Part shown: piece after piece, positions 1-12,264 of the stretch
Position numbering within the stretch: the first letter of the stretch is position 1
How the letters are laid out: each line of letters opens with the position of its first letter
Source: Ligula intestinalis
Taxonomy: Eukaryota > Platyhelminthes > Cestoda > Diphyllobothriidea > Diphyllobothriidae
Direction of reading: 5' to 3'
DNA: 64,000 bases
NCBI GenBank assembly: GCA_036362985.1
Contig: JAYGXS010000005.1
Coordinates: forward strand, 31,892,068 to 31,956,067
Notes under the pieces: model-generated
What the model was told of the DNA's origin: nothing
The model's database searches: none
What the model saw: only the letters and a program-made list of their open reading frames with translations
Program-made: the position numbers and the translations under genes

Positions 1-36
1 AAAGTACGTGTCAAAATAAAAGAGGAGAAGACTAAC

Positions 37-273
37 TTCATCGTAATTTGCTTCGTTTAGATCCTCTTCGGCTTGTTCCTCATCCTGCTCCTTTTTACGT
101 TTCGAGGGAGCCATGTGTCGCTCGTCGGAAACATCATTGGCCTCCCTCGCGGGACCAATATCCGAACGGGTTGTAAAACCAGTTGCACCTCGGCCAATAC
201 CAGCGACATAGCCCAAAGGTGCAGCAAGACCTAAGAATTCCCGCCGTTTCTTTGAAATGAGTGACTGTGACAT
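37..273 (-). CDS. PRPF6: PRPF6 (U5 snRNP / tri-snRNP protein), first coding exon
   Basis: Reading the minus strand from the ATG at 273-271 gives 79 codons with no stop. They contain the highly conserved N-terminus of PRPF6/Prp6: [20 protein letters not shown], then [15 protein letters not shown], then an acidic stretch ending LNEANYDE, where animal PRPF6 has DLNDTNYDEF. The exon ends in phase 0 at GAA|GTTAGT, a good 5' splice site at 36-31, and the gene continues off the left edge. PRPF6 is known to bridge U5 and U4/U6 snRNPs in the nuclear tri-snRNP through TPR-like HAT repeats, which lie outside this window. A CAG sits one base before the ATG, so the 5' end could be cis- or trans-spliced there; that is inference. 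This is the strongest host-gene call in the window. Confidence 0.93.
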
Positions 274-1680
274 TCTGCGGTAGATTCAAAACCACCACAC
301 GCGGCGATTCAGTGTGTCCTGACAAAAAGCCGATAAGACCAAAAATTCTGCAACAGAAATACAGAGCGTTTTAGCGGTCAGAGGACTGATAGGTCCGTTC
401 TAAGAATACGCGGAAGCTAGCTGAAAAACACTGTCATATTACAGAGGTCAGTTATATGTTAAATTAGTGCAGCTTAGCATCTCGGGACGCACTCGGAGTT
501 GACTTCTGGAGTATCGGGAGGGGGGAGGGTCACGGGCCTCCATTTTTACCTAGAATTAATATTCGCCAAGCTAAGAAGAACAAGGTTCTTATTTGACCGA
601 GTGAGGCAAAAGGAAGGCGAAGCAGTCGGAAATCCAGATTACAGTGATACATGAAGCGATTTTAGACTAAAAACGTTGACTGTTCAATTGTGAATTCTTG
701 CACGACTACTGTTATTGGTTAGAGCTAGGTTCTAAAGCCAAGTCGATTAAGCGGCCAACGCTGTTATAAAGTGTGGAATACACAAGGATGTGTGAAATGG
801 AATAATGTTATTACCTCATCGAAATCCTTACAAGGAAAAGTCAGAAAGCTGCATGGGTCAAAATTTAGCCTAAACTTATGCGAATAGAAAAGCCAATTGT
901 AGTCAGCCTGACTAAAGGATTCACAAGTACTTGCTTGCAAAAGTGGAGTTAAGCAAGATTAATAAAATACACGATAACCCATCTCAGTCCCATCTGCTAA
1001 ATGGATGTCGTGTAAAAAGCACAGATTAAAAAAGCTCTGGTAGTTTGCAGTTTTCGGATATTTATATCTACATTGGCACTTTCTGAGGAAAAACTTAGGA
1101 CGATTCTACGCAGCTGTATAACTCCTCGTCTCTCTGTGCAATCTTCGAACGCTATCAGGCATGGTGCTACTTTAATCTAGTTCCGCCTGATGAATCAGTT
1201 AACGTTCCTGCTGCGCGGAAATGAACTCCTCTATCGATCTTCTATTTGAAAAGAGTGAGATTGCCATCAGCATTGGCCACACTTTGTTCAGTTAAAGCCC
1301 AAAACTTGAGAGATGTTTACAGAGGGGACGATCCAAAATTTAATTGTGGGCTAACCGAGTTCAAGATGACCGCAGATGTGATGTGAAGGCATATATAAAA
1401 CTAGTTATAATAAAGTGGCAATCAGGTATCTTAGAGTTGACATTTCAACTTCACTGTTGGCCATTAAGATATGTGTTTCCGATGAAACCGTTGGCGTGGT
1501 AGCATTAAGCACAGTTTTATGAACTCTCATTAGGTCGAAGTTGCCGCGAGACAAATAAATAAGTCATTTATTTGACAAATTTGTGAGAAACTCGGTGACT
1601 TCGATGAAATTCGCACCCACGCCAGCGAGGCGAAGGCTTTGATACGACCAAAGTATTAAACATGGTTAATACGATGAAGA
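274..1680. other. Upstream region of PRPF6, no gene seen
   Basis: AT-rich, apparently unique sequence with only short chance reading frames. It should contain the PRPF6 promoter and any 5' untranslated exon, but I see no convincing core element. No repeat shared with the rest of the window was noticed. Confidence 0.4.
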
Positions 1681-1682
1681 AG

Positions 1683-1783
1683 TGGATCCGGCAAAGCAAA
1701 GAGAGACCGGAATGGCCATTCCTGGCTTATTAGCCGTCATCAGCCAGTCATACCCAATCTCGAGGGTTGGCACCCCCGAGCTC
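1683..1783 (-). repeat. SINE tail, inverted copy
   Basis: On the minus strand this is the same body as the SINE at 1880-2045: a 'GACTGGCTGATGACGGC' block, 'AATAAGCCAGAAATGGCC'-like sequence and a final 'CTTTGCTTTGTCGGATCC'-like end. The two copies form an inverted repeat of about 95 bp with a spacer of about 160 bp. Confidence 0.7.
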
Positions 1784-1784
1784 C

Positions 1785-2160
1785 TTGACAAAGCGGAACT
1801 TAATTGTTCCTTGACTAGATCGGTGAAACACCTGCATTCATTCATCATATTCCCGATTACAACCAACAAAGCAGGGGACCCGTGGACTAGAGGCGGTGTC
1901 TCAAACACAATGACCGAAGGTCCCGGGTTCAAATCTCGGGGGTGCCAACCCTCGAGATTGGGTATGACTGGCTGATGACGGCTAATAAGCCAGAAATGGC
2001 CATTCCGGTCTCCCTTTGCTTTGTCGGATCCACTTCTTCATCATATCACCTTTGTCACTATGTGACGGTCATGAGGGTTTGCGTTACGAGCTCCTTAACA
2101 AAGCAGAACTTAATTGGTCCTTGACTAGATCGGTGAAACACCTGCATTCATTCATGGTTA
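1785..2160 (+). repeat. 70-bp direct repeat flanking the SINE (two copies)
   Basis: The blocks 1785-1853 and 2088-2156 are nearly identical (starting CGAGCTCCTTRACAAAGC and ending CACCTGCATTCATTCAT). They flank the forward SINE copy. They may be part of a longer composite SINE unit or a local duplication made when the inverted SINE pair formed. Confidence 0.6.
1880..2045 (+). mobile_element. tRNA-derived SINE
   Basis: The head resembles a tRNA gene with an internal Pol III promoter: A-box-like GTGGACTAGAGGCGG near 1882 and B-box GGGTTCAAATCTC near 1924. A conserved non-tRNA body follows (GGGTATGACTGGCTGATGAC, then AAGCCAGAAATGGCCATTCC) that recurs at 19420-19480 and 26440-26490. Three independently diverged copies with the same head-plus-body plan are what a SINE family shows. 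Confidence 0.75.
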
Positions 2161-2261
2161 ATACGTTGGTAATTAAAAGAATTTGCAAAATGTTCGAAGT
2201 AATATAGGCATCAAGTGTGGCGTGTGATAAAGCAACGGGTATAAAACGGTAAAACCAGATT

Positions 2262-2380
2262 TTTATTCGGTAAATTAAACATATGAGTATAGCAGAGGCA
2301 TGAGCAGTTGGGTTGAGTTAGAATATGGTGAAGCGAATACGGCTGGTAGGAAGGAAACTGACTTAGTGCTCTTCTTATCT
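2262..2380 (-). CDS. Possible terminal exon with adjacent poly(A) signal
   Basis: On the minus strand a polypyrimidine tract and ACAG acceptor (2390-2381) precede a 35-codon frame ending in TAA at 2277-2275. The last residues are hydrophobic (STQLLMPLLYSYV). An AATAAA lies at 2267-2262. The frame starts in phase 2, matching the open end of the 12106-12249 exon. No protein family is recognised and intermediate exons were not established, so this is a weak candidate for the 3' end of that gene. Confidence 0.22.
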
Positions 2381-2464
2381 CTGTAAAAAAGACTTTGGTT
2401 ACAGAATGCTCGTTACTATACGATCGTCTGTCTAGCTTTAAACCCGGGTTGTACACCGTCTTCC

Positions 2465-5400
2465 GCTCAAGGCACGTCTTTTAACGAGCTAACGTGTGTC
2501 TATGATCTTTAAGTTCGTATTTATTTACCATTCGAAAATAATGTAGTCAGAAGCACTATGATGGAATCAGAAGGCTTCCTCCAACTAAACCCGCAACGTT
2601 AAACCTTATAATTGCACTTACTGAATTCATACATTTATTGGTACCTAGTGTAAAAACATTACACTAATCCTTTAAACTCCAATACCTCCTTTTAGATTAC
2701 CAACGTCTGCATGATAAATTGGGCTCGAGAGATCACTTATAACACCACCTGTACACCTATCACCAGAACGATTTACTGTCTTAGTATTTTTTAAATTACT
2801 ACCGCTTTATAGCTGTCTTTCTTCACATTTGCTACTAATATTGCATACCGGTTTGCATGGGGGCCTCTTGTCTTAAATATATTGTAAATGAAACTTAAAT
2901 TGTAGGGATCGATTCGCGCTCCAGCACTGGCACTCTCTTGGTAGAATTGCTATTAGGAAATTCGAGACAACAGTTGTACACCCGTGCACTTCACGCCGAC
3001 ACGAACGCAAAAGCACGCATTATAGCAAACACTTAAGTTTACACCCAAAACTCGGCATGTGCCCCAGCTAGAGATCGAAAACTGAGAACTCTACAGATCA
3101 TAGACTGGCTTTTACTACGGAAAGACAAAAAACACAGAATCACATCACCTTGTGATGATAATGACTATGGTCAGTCAGTCAGTAGCTACTGGCTAAGGTA
3201 TGCAAGCAAAAGAGGAGATTTTGTTACGCGTCATTGTGAAACGGCTGCGAAAAATAAAAAAACTAAAGAAGCTCCTAGTGTAGATTTCAAAATGTTCATT
3301 AATTAAATTTTCAGATTGCAAATTTATATAACATGTAATAAACTGCTAAGCAATGTTAAACCACAGGGAAAAACAACACACCGAGAATTCGGGCCCGAGA
3401 GATTGAATAGAGCGCTTACGGTTACAGAATGTTTTAAGACCATACTTCAACAGATATTATTCAGGTAAATTTTTCCTCAACTAAGGTACAGACATTGGAA
3501 ATCGTAATAAAGTTTTTAGTAAGCATTGTTTTAAGGGACTTGCAAATGAATAGTTAAATTCTGAGGCAAATCTGAGCCCTGTATGCGTGCGTGTACGTAT
3601 AGATATATAAATGACGCACTGGCATGTAATCAATAGGGTTTTCAAAGGTATTGCCTATCATCCTTGCCAGATAAACTAAAGCGAGATTTATTTTGATTGA
3701 GCCACAGTGCGGCCAGCGTTATGCAATACATGCGCATCAAGTAATCAAATAATTGGAACGAAATGAAAGAACAATAAGCACACCAGGATATTTTGCATGG
3801 GGAATTGCGAAGACAATAGAATAAAAGACCAAAGGACATCGAAAATGCACTTCAATTTTGATGCTTCTATGCCTTCTTGTCTCTAAACGTTGTAAGTATT
3901 CTTCAGATTCTACCTTTTTTAGCAGCACATTATCACCGTCCTTTAAAGTTCTCTATCAAAGCTAAACATTTTTTGTGTATTCAGTGGTTTTAGTTTGTAA
4001 GAAGAATTTTATTACTACATGATCTGCCAATAACTAGCCAAACGAGTCAGTGGCTTTTCAACAGAATGTAGGGTTATCCCCAGCATGGCTAAAAAATATC
4101 GTATGCACGTCGTCATTCTCGCAAATTCTGTTGATTTTGGGCAGCATATGGACACCGTAGATTCTTTTCACTTGACCTTTAAGGTCCCACCTAACGAATG
4201 TAAGCCATTTAGTCACCATTTGCCCTTATAGCGAGTGGGATTCTACGGAAGTTCTACGCGAAATCTACATTTCCACAAAATGGGATCCTACGGGAAGTCC
4301 ACGTGGAACAAATGTATGATTCTACGGGAATCCTACATTGGGTCCACAGTGTAGACCCTGAATTTTCCGCTGGACGGGGGGCACCTCCTTCATCGCGAAA
4401 GCCCCCTTTTTTTCAAAACGCGATAAAAGACAGGTTTTAGAAGACATTTAATCGTAGGAAACTGTATTATATATATAAAACAGGTTAAGAAAATATGATT
4501 GTACAAACAAGAAGTCTTTGGCGCTTGAGTCAACTTTAAACATTGATTGCTGTACCGTTTAGAATTCGTTGCGAATGAAATTTTGTGCCTCCGGATGATT
4601 GCCGATTATGAGCTTTTGTGTCTGCACCATGAAACCTGGAGACTATGCAGGAAACATTTCATCTAAGTGAAGTGCCGAAGGAACCTGGACTCAAATGATT
4701 GCCTTCCACGACGCCGAAGTTTACGAGTTTGACTGCTAATGCCTTGAAGCAGCGTCGTTGTAACGCAAGTGCTTACCAGGTGACCTCAAAGGCGTCGGTG
4801 ATCTGCAAGTTGGCATTGTTATTTCACTGCCAGATGAAATACTGTCGGACTCCTGAACTATTTTCCATAACATTTTGGCAAATGAAGTTCTTACCGATTA
4901 TGGTTACGATGAAATGCACACATTTTTGTGCAGGAAATCACTTAATTTAAGCAGATTTCGCTTTTTGCGCTCGGATTGTCGTCTGAAGGAGTTTTCGTCT
5001 AACATCAGAAGTCTAAAATGGAGAGGTCGCGTTTATCGCCCATTGGACGACTAATTATTGTTAAAACAGGAATCAGGCATGGTAAAAGTCACTTCCAGCG
5101 GTGTTTAAGAGTTTATTAGTAAAAGGCGATATAGTAAAAATGCAAGCAAAGCATAAGAGCAATGTAGGTTAAAAAGGGAAACTAACCCACTGGCCAAAAT
5201 TGAAATTAATGCATGATAATCGCGTTTAGCTTGTCTCCAAAGGGTACTCCTTTGTGTAGGCTTCCACCTACTACAAAAGAAAAGCAGCATATCAGAATTT
5301 ATGCCACAGATAAAGCCATGGCATAGAGAGCCCGCTTACGCGTTCAGCAGCGCGCGTGCAATACGACAGAATGCAGTCCAAAGTTGCCGCTAGCGAAAGC

Positions 5401-7320
5401 AGTTGGAGTAGTCAATAACATTGCAGGCATTCACATTCAAGCAAACTGACCTTTCATTTCGCATAAGGTTTAGCCAATGAAAAAGTGAGATATTGTGTGT
5501 GCATGAGTTTACAGGACCACAGGTGTACAAATTGCTATTAGAGTGCTAGCATCAATGAAAATGTCTGCTGTGCGCACAAAAGTAATCCTAACAAGCTCTG
5601 CTTTTACCATGGTCAAAGGTCGATTAACCGTATAAAAGACTCCACACTCTGCCGCTGCCCCACTGCCCCTGAATAAATTTTAAAAACTGTTTACCTTTGA
5701 TTGCTCTCTTTCTCATTTGCGTGCAACCCGCTTGTGTGTTATGATGATTGGCAACCTCTTCCCTTAATCACAGGCATATTTTACTTCCCATAAGAATGCA
5801 ATTACCTGACGATAACTTATCTAAAGTAAACGTACGCACAGTGGTACGTTCGCCCATCGAAAACGTCAGCGTCCATTACATCCCCCTAGAATGGAATCTA
5901 CACCGGTGACTGATGCGTCAATAAGTCTACTTCGAGAAAGACTGTCACAGTACCTACCAAAATCTTGTTCCCTACCATACTTTTTCGTTGACAAGACCAC
6001 ATCAAGACGACCAGGCTGAGGCGCAGGTGTTGTTGTTGGAAAAGCTAAAACTTCCACTTACGCATTCTGTACATTAAATCCGGCTACCACTCCATGTGTA
6101 CAAGGTTAAAAAGTGGGTACTCCGGTCTCGCATGGAGCAATCGTATCCCTACTATCAGCCCTGGGATAAACCGTGATTTTCGTCAATTGACAAACTAAAA
6201 AAGTCATGTTTAGTACAGTATGAAATGTGTCGATTTGCAGCGAGAGTGAATAACCAAGTGTCAATGCATACATATTAACTTACATTTGTTCGTAATAATC
6301 CGCTTCTTTGCCGCAACCATCAGTAATCTTGAAATATGACGACCTCTAGCATTTAAGCTATCCAATACTACGTTTTGTGGCCTTCTTTCTAACCTAACTT
6401 CTTAACCAACTATCCTATGGGAGCAGACCGAAACAATATAACATATACACACCGCCATCGATATCACTGGTAACAACGGGATTACATGTCGTTTTAAAGG
6501 CGAGGTCATCGGGATGTGGACTTCAACTGGGAAATGCTTGGTTTTGCATAGATAGCCTTCGTCTACACATAAATATAGCGCTACTATCAAAATATAGTCT
6601 ATCTCGGAGATGGCCAGCATTTAAAATGCAATACCTTGCAACAACGAAAAATGACGACTTTAGAAAAGGTCTCAGAAACTAACATACTTAGACCTAACAT
6701 GTCAGCATGAGCAGGATAAGGACTTTGAAAGGTAATAGTGATAATGCAAATACGGGGTCTATTCGGTAAATCGACCACCCCACAGTAGATAAACGAACGT
6801 ATGTGAGACAGTGAACATGGTTAAATTCTCCAGATATAGACTGTGGCTGATGCGGAACCCACGGGCTGGCTTACGAAGCGAAGAAATTGTCAAGTCACTG
6901 GTACTATGATAAAAAGTACTTACTTTCCAGCCATTAAAATGCCCAACTGTTTATAACCTACCGCAGATTTTGTAGTCCTTAATTCAGATAGAGCTGGCAA
7001 GCATTTTAAAGTATCGTTATTCTTGTGGATTTAGACTGATCACCTCCGAGCTTGCATATTGCCTAGTTACAGTCCCTAAGCGAATCTTCAAATAATTTCC
7101 TTCAGTGATTCAGTGAAGCCCTGGCCACTCACTCAATAAGCGGCAGAATAGTTGGGTAGCAGTATACCTGGGCAAAAATTAGAATCAGCGTGAATGGTTT
7201 CAGATGGTTAAACCTTGTTGTTCCTTTAGCTAGTGAGGCAAACATACATACGTACATTTTAAAGTACGTCATGTATCCACTCGTTTCGTAACTGTAAGTG
7301 CGAAAAGAGTTAGGGGTGAA
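2465..7320. other. Mostly unique AT-rich sequence; one possible gene relic
   Basis: No repeat family shared with the rest of the window and no convincing gene. 4562-5053 (plus) contains stretches with protein-like codon use broken by stops: about 34 codons from 4562 reading EFVANEILCLRMIADYELLC, and 67 open codons ending at 5053 reading SNIRSLKWRGRVYRPLDD. These might be a decayed F-box/leucine-rich gene copy, but that is only an impression. 5954-6015 (minus) is a possible tiny exon with AG and GT borders. Confidence 0.3.
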
Positions 7321-7329
7321 TTCTTAGGC

Positions 7330-7690
7330 ATCTGTTCTCAACCAACCCCCTTAATTTTGTTGAAGCAGTTTTTTTCTCCTACGTTTTGTTTTTTTTAAGC
7401 GGGGGTTCGCTGAACTCCGCCCCAGCTTAAATGGTAGTAGTTTTTTTTCACTGCTTCCTCCTTAGTTCACCATGCGTTAACTACTATTTTAAAACGACGA
7501 TATGTTGGTGAATATGAATGAATCTACCAACATTACTCAACGCTCCCGCTGTCTATGTGGTTGTTTCATGGAGAGCAGCATTTATCAACGTTGTATAAAT
7601 TCTTCCACAGCACTAAGTTTGCAATGACGAGGCCCTCCGGGCCTAAAATATAAAATTTATTTATTTATTATTTATTTAAAGTTCAAGAAG
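7330..7690 (+). mobile_element. 3' end of a CR1-like LINE
   Basis: This stretch is the 3' untranslated end of the same LINE family that lies inverted at 61110-61450. Shared blocks include CAACCAACCCCCTTAATTTT, AACTCYGCCCCAGCTT, and CTAAGTTTGCAATGA followed by a T/A-rich tail (ATTTATTTATTATTTATTTA at 7655-7676). Short repeated tails are known for CR1-type LINEs. It is 5'-truncated and has no coding sequence. Confidence 0.65.
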
Positions 7691-9170
7691 GCGAGTTACT
7701 TAGGTACTCGTGGCCCCCGGCTGAAGTGTGACTGACTGATGTGAACGAGGAGAGCGATACGCATCAATCAACCGTGAAGTCTTCGTCCACCTTAGCAGGC
7801 AAGGCAGAATAATGCGTGTATGGGGGATCGGCGACAATGCATAGACAGAGATCAGCATGTGAGAGGTTGTCCAGAGAGGCAGTGAGACGCAGCAATAGCT
7901 CCTTAACGCAATTGCCTCTTCAGTACTCTTAATACACCGAATACAACATGGACTACAGCTAAATGGTTAGCTTAGACCTACAAAAAACGAGAACCAAGGT
8001 AGTCGCAAGCAAAATATATCAGTGAATACTATTGACTTGACCGCCCCCGGGCATAGTGATCAATTGCACCTGATCAGTAGTGCAGCTGGCTCTCAAACAT
8101 TATCATGTGATATCTATTGCGGGCGCTTCATCATCGCGGTAGGTGAGACATGCCCGGTAGTTTTGTGCTCAAAATGCGCATCAACCAAATAAGATAAGCT
8201 GAAGGTGTACTGTCGCTGCATTCCTGTTACTATTTTGCATGTATATGCTTTCAGTGGGGAGTCGATTTTTTATGCTTTACCAGGGCCGAATTCAAAACAG
8301 ATGAACTGATTATCGCTGCCCTCTAGCTGTTTTCTGACTGTCAAAGCTGAACTTCATTTTTCTGCCCATAGGACTTTCTCCATACGAAAGATTATAAGTC
8401 AACGATATCTAACTTAAAAAATTCAGGCCGGGTACGAGAGGTGTGAGCATGAGTCAAAGCCTTGTTTATTGTTTGCTCGGTTCAAAATATATCACCTGTT
8501 AGGATTTAAACTTATGCCTTCGTTTTCGTACAGAGTAAAGTAAGACCCACACAACTTTAATTTCTAGCAAGTTGCCTATGACGCGATGAACAGGGTATAG
8601 AAGACCCATGAAAGAGTGAGTATAATAAAAACACGGGACAAGTTTCCAGTTAACGTCTTTGCAATGTAGAGTAAATTTCCCACAAATATAAAAATTCAGC
8701 AAATCTATCTTTTATTCAAGGGAACTACAACTAGTTTTCTTAATCTCGGACAGCTGCACGAATTTTAGCATTGTAGTATTAGCCTACTCTACACATCCAT
8801 CCCATTTTCATAAGCAGTTCTGTTAAGGAACCATCGTGGGTTCCCCACAGTGCGCGCGAAGAGCGCTCCACTCCAATACGGGTACCTGGTTTTAGGCGGA
8901 AGAATGGGTGGGACATATTGGGGGACAAATCAGTGCGCAATAATCACGTAAATTAAGAAAGTTACACGTTTCCTGACCTCAGGCGAGGTCACTGACTTAC
9001 ATTTTTTAAAAGCATCACCAACCCCAACTGGATAAAGGGCGGGCGAGCGAAAAATTGGAAGATTATGGAAACTCATCCTACTTAAAATTTACAATGCGGC
9101 AATTATTCCCATAGTTAAGTTTTAAAAGTCAGTTTGCTTAATAAGCTCATTTCAGCAGTTATTGTGCATG
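7690..9170. other. No gene seen
   Basis: Unique-looking AT-rich DNA. The only items noted are a palindromic CCTCCGGGCC-type GC patch just left of it and scattered short frames without splice-site support. Confidence 0.35.
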
Positions 9171-9179
9171 TTGGCCTTC

Positions 9180-9440
9180 CGAGGGCTCCTTTGCAGTTCA
9201 ATACTATCCCCAATCCCCACTGAACCGACGGCCGGCGTATGAAAAATGAACATTGTTAAAAATTCTCCCTACTTAATATTTGTAAGTGAGCGGTTGTTTT
9301 ACACGTCGGTTTCCAAGCCCCACTGTTAAGTTCTCTGCTGCAGTTTTTTCTTCTTCAGACTTTTTAAAGATGGAGGCACATTGAACTCTGCCCCCATTTT
9401 TATTGTCTGAGTTTTTTAACTGTCTATCTTCTAGTTCACC
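9180..9440 (+). mobile_element. Diverged CR1-like LINE 3' end
   Basis: 9345-9440 resembles the CR1-like 3' end at 7360-7470: a CTGCWGCAGTTTTTTCTTCTTC-type block, AACTCTGCCCCCATTTTTA, then TTCACCA. It appears older or from a related subfamily. The left limit is uncertain. Confidence 0.45.
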
Positions 9441-9444
9441 ACTG

Positions 9445-12100
9445 ACTGCAAAATATCGCCAAATATTACCCTAAAAGGACAATTTGTGCTAAAATTATTA
9501 CAAATTTTTACATTTTATCTGCGCACATCGTCATAATTGTTGTTACTAAACTAAGTTTGTATAGATAGCCCCTTCCTGATGCTAACAAATATAAATTCTA
9601 AATTTTTGGTGCCAACTTTGTGGAATATTTCTTCCGGTCTGCTGGCGTTTGCCACCTCTGAGCCCTTTGCTAGGTTCAGGCTTGAGGGCAATGGTACTGA
9701 CTCTGCAACCCCCAATCGTGGAATCCTTCAGGGGAGAGCGAGCAGCACCTTTGCCGATGCATCCTTGTTTGGTGCACTTTAGCAAAAAACCTTTTTTTTC
9801 TTTCGAACTACTATCATTCAACCATGTTCGAGAAATATGTTTTCGCTGCTAGCTCGATCCACAGTGTAAATTATTTTTAAAACAGTGCCTGCAAACTGGT
9901 AATGAATACAGTGATCAAATATTATGCTGATAATTTATTAAATCTCATATACTCCCGCGCCACGTTTTGTCGTTAAAGGGTACAATCAAATATTTGCGCT
10001 TTATGATTGAAATCAGATCTGTGAGAATTCATAATTTTGCTTCCCCTGGTTAATATTCCCGGAGGTTAGTTAATCTATTAAATACCACTGCATTAGCTGC
10101 CACTCCTTCTGAATTCTTCAACTCTAAGGATCCTTAATCACCACGCCAAAATCTAACGTTAAAAAGTCGCCTGTTTAAGTAAAGGATCGCAACCATTTGC
10201 TCACCGTTCTAGTAGGCATTTATCATAGTGCCACCCAATGGCAAGATTCCTCCAGCCCAAGCGTTTCAAGGAAATCATAGTTAAAGGGCTAATGCGGGAA
10301 TAATGCGTGCATAATGGGTGATAAGTGCACAATAAGGAAGAAATTAAAGTCGTTTGTAATTGTTTTACCGGACTAAGTATGGGTGACCAGGTTACAGAAA
10401 AGAAAAATAAGACTGTAAATAAAGCCTACAGATCAAGGCAACTATTCGACTAATTCCCTTTGGTTGACATAATCAAAGAAGATTTCGGATAGGCGGAAAT
10501 TCGACCTACTGAGCATTTATAAGTAGTTTTATCATTAACATTACCTTCCTACAGGTGGCCCTACGATAAATCCCTACCAAAATTTTTATTCTTCAGCACT
10601 TTTCACCAACAGTTTCTTTCAATTTCTACGTTCGATGAAACTAGTATGACTAAGTACATGTGTGTTAGGTTCCAGTTCTGCAAAAGTAACGCTTGCATAC
10701 TTTTTTCATCGACACTGTGGAAAATGGAACCAATTTATATAATCATTCTTCTGGTAATTGCTGGTCATCTGTAAATTGGGAGGATATATCATAGACAAAT
10801 TTTACCTTGCGTGCTATAGGGTGGCAGCTCGCCAACACATGGTCATACGAAGAAAGGTGTGGTCATGACAATGTCTATTTTAAGGAAATATTCGGAAGGC
10901 CTTTAAATTTTTGAAATGACCGCTTTTGCCTAAAAGAACATTTAGAAAATCCCAGGAAGCCAACTGAATTGGCCAAAGTGATCGATCATATTAACTGCTT
11001 AGGATGTTCCGTTTAAGTGGGCCATTAGACGCCACATTACCTTTATTTCGTTGCGGTAAGTATTACAGTCTTCCCATCCAGCTTGCGATCCAGTTTGCAG
11101 TTTCTTTCATACGTCATTCTGTGTTTACTTCCTGTATATTGTACCTTTATGTTGTTAGTTATGCCACTAATAATTAATTATATGTTAACTAAGTATGAGC
11201 GGTTTCATTAACTGATGATGGCTACTAATGTTTGAAGGTGCAGTTAACCCGTTAATGTATCGTTTTTTATTTTTGTTGAGTAGAAATGATGAAACATAAG
11301 TGTAACGGCTTTCATCGGAGCACTATATATCGATTAAATTAAATGTTCTACCCTCTCACTGCTTCATTCTTCCACTGCTTCAGATCACATTTAAATGGCA
11401 CTCTAAAGATTCGAGTAAGTAGACCATAATTGCTTCTCCCAACCAGGCTCTGAACGTCTCGGGACGCTCATCCATATTTCTCGGTGTCAAATCTTTGCAT
11501 AGATGGATGAGAATGGGGCAAGTTATCAAATGTCGCAAAATCGTACTATGCCAAAAGTTGACAGTGTACCAGAAACTAATAGGGTTGTTCCGTAGAAGGG
11601 CAAATGATTAGTTGAACTACTTACAGCTGCATTGTGCAGCTGGATAGAATCCGTAACATGCAAGTAATAACTCATACCTAATGCTCTTTTTGGGGATATA
11701 GAAAGGCAAAGTTATTTTGAAAATCAATCTTATCGGTACTTCATTGTATTCAATTTCTCGCTGCAATTGCTTCCGGTAAATTTACGTTTGTCTATCAACT
11801 TTAGGGTTCTGGTTCGCAGCCCTAGTTTCGCTAAATCATCTCTAAGTTATAACGCTAAACATACTTCGTAAAAAATTCGAGCAACGGTTTTTTTTGCCCT
11901 ACTGGGCGATAATATACAGTGGCGGGCGGTCTGAATAGCAAAATAGCAGCTGCTTTACAGTCTATTTGTCAGAAAGGTGCTTTTCTGAGACATATCTAAA
12001 TTTTACTGACTAATAAGTGCCATAAGTTCTCGCTAATGTACTGGCATAACAGCGTCCTGCTAATCCTTACTTTCAGAAGGCTGGTACGGGAAACTGCTAG
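9445..12100. other. No gene or recognised repeat
   Basis: A frame at 9579-9780 is open on both strands and lacks supporting splice sites. The remainder shows only short frames and AT-rich unique sequence. If 12106-13575 is a real gene, this would be its downstream intron. Confidence 0.35.
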
Positions 12101-12105
12101 CTTAC

Positions 12106-12249
12106 CCAACGCTGTCTGCTGCATTAACCAATAGACTTTGAGTTTGCGCAGTTTTGCTACTGATTGGATATGCCAGCTTAGGCGGCTTAACTCCGTCAGT
12201 TCGTAAACAACTTTTCTGACAACGAAAATCGACCACGTCGTTCTTACAG
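12106..12249 (-). CDS. Internal exon of an unrecognised gene
   Basis: Minus strand: a strong acceptor (T/C-rich tract then CCCACAG, ending at 12250) and donor GG|GTAAGC at 12105 bound a 144-nt frame with no stop, phase 2 in and phase 2 out. It contains CKNDVVDFRCQKSC followed by a basic, proline-containing stretch (LRTDGVKPPKLAYPI). The three cysteines suggest an extracellular or lumenal domain; that is inference. It joins in frame to the candidate exon at 13360-13575. I do not recognise the family. Support is splice-site quality, open frame and matching phase. Confidence 0.45.
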
Positions 12250-12264
12250 CTGTGGGCTAAAAAG

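Noticed and set aside
9579..9852. Overlapping ORFs on both strands around 9.6-9.85 kb
   Set aside because: Both strands are open because of local composition; no splice sites or recognisable domain.
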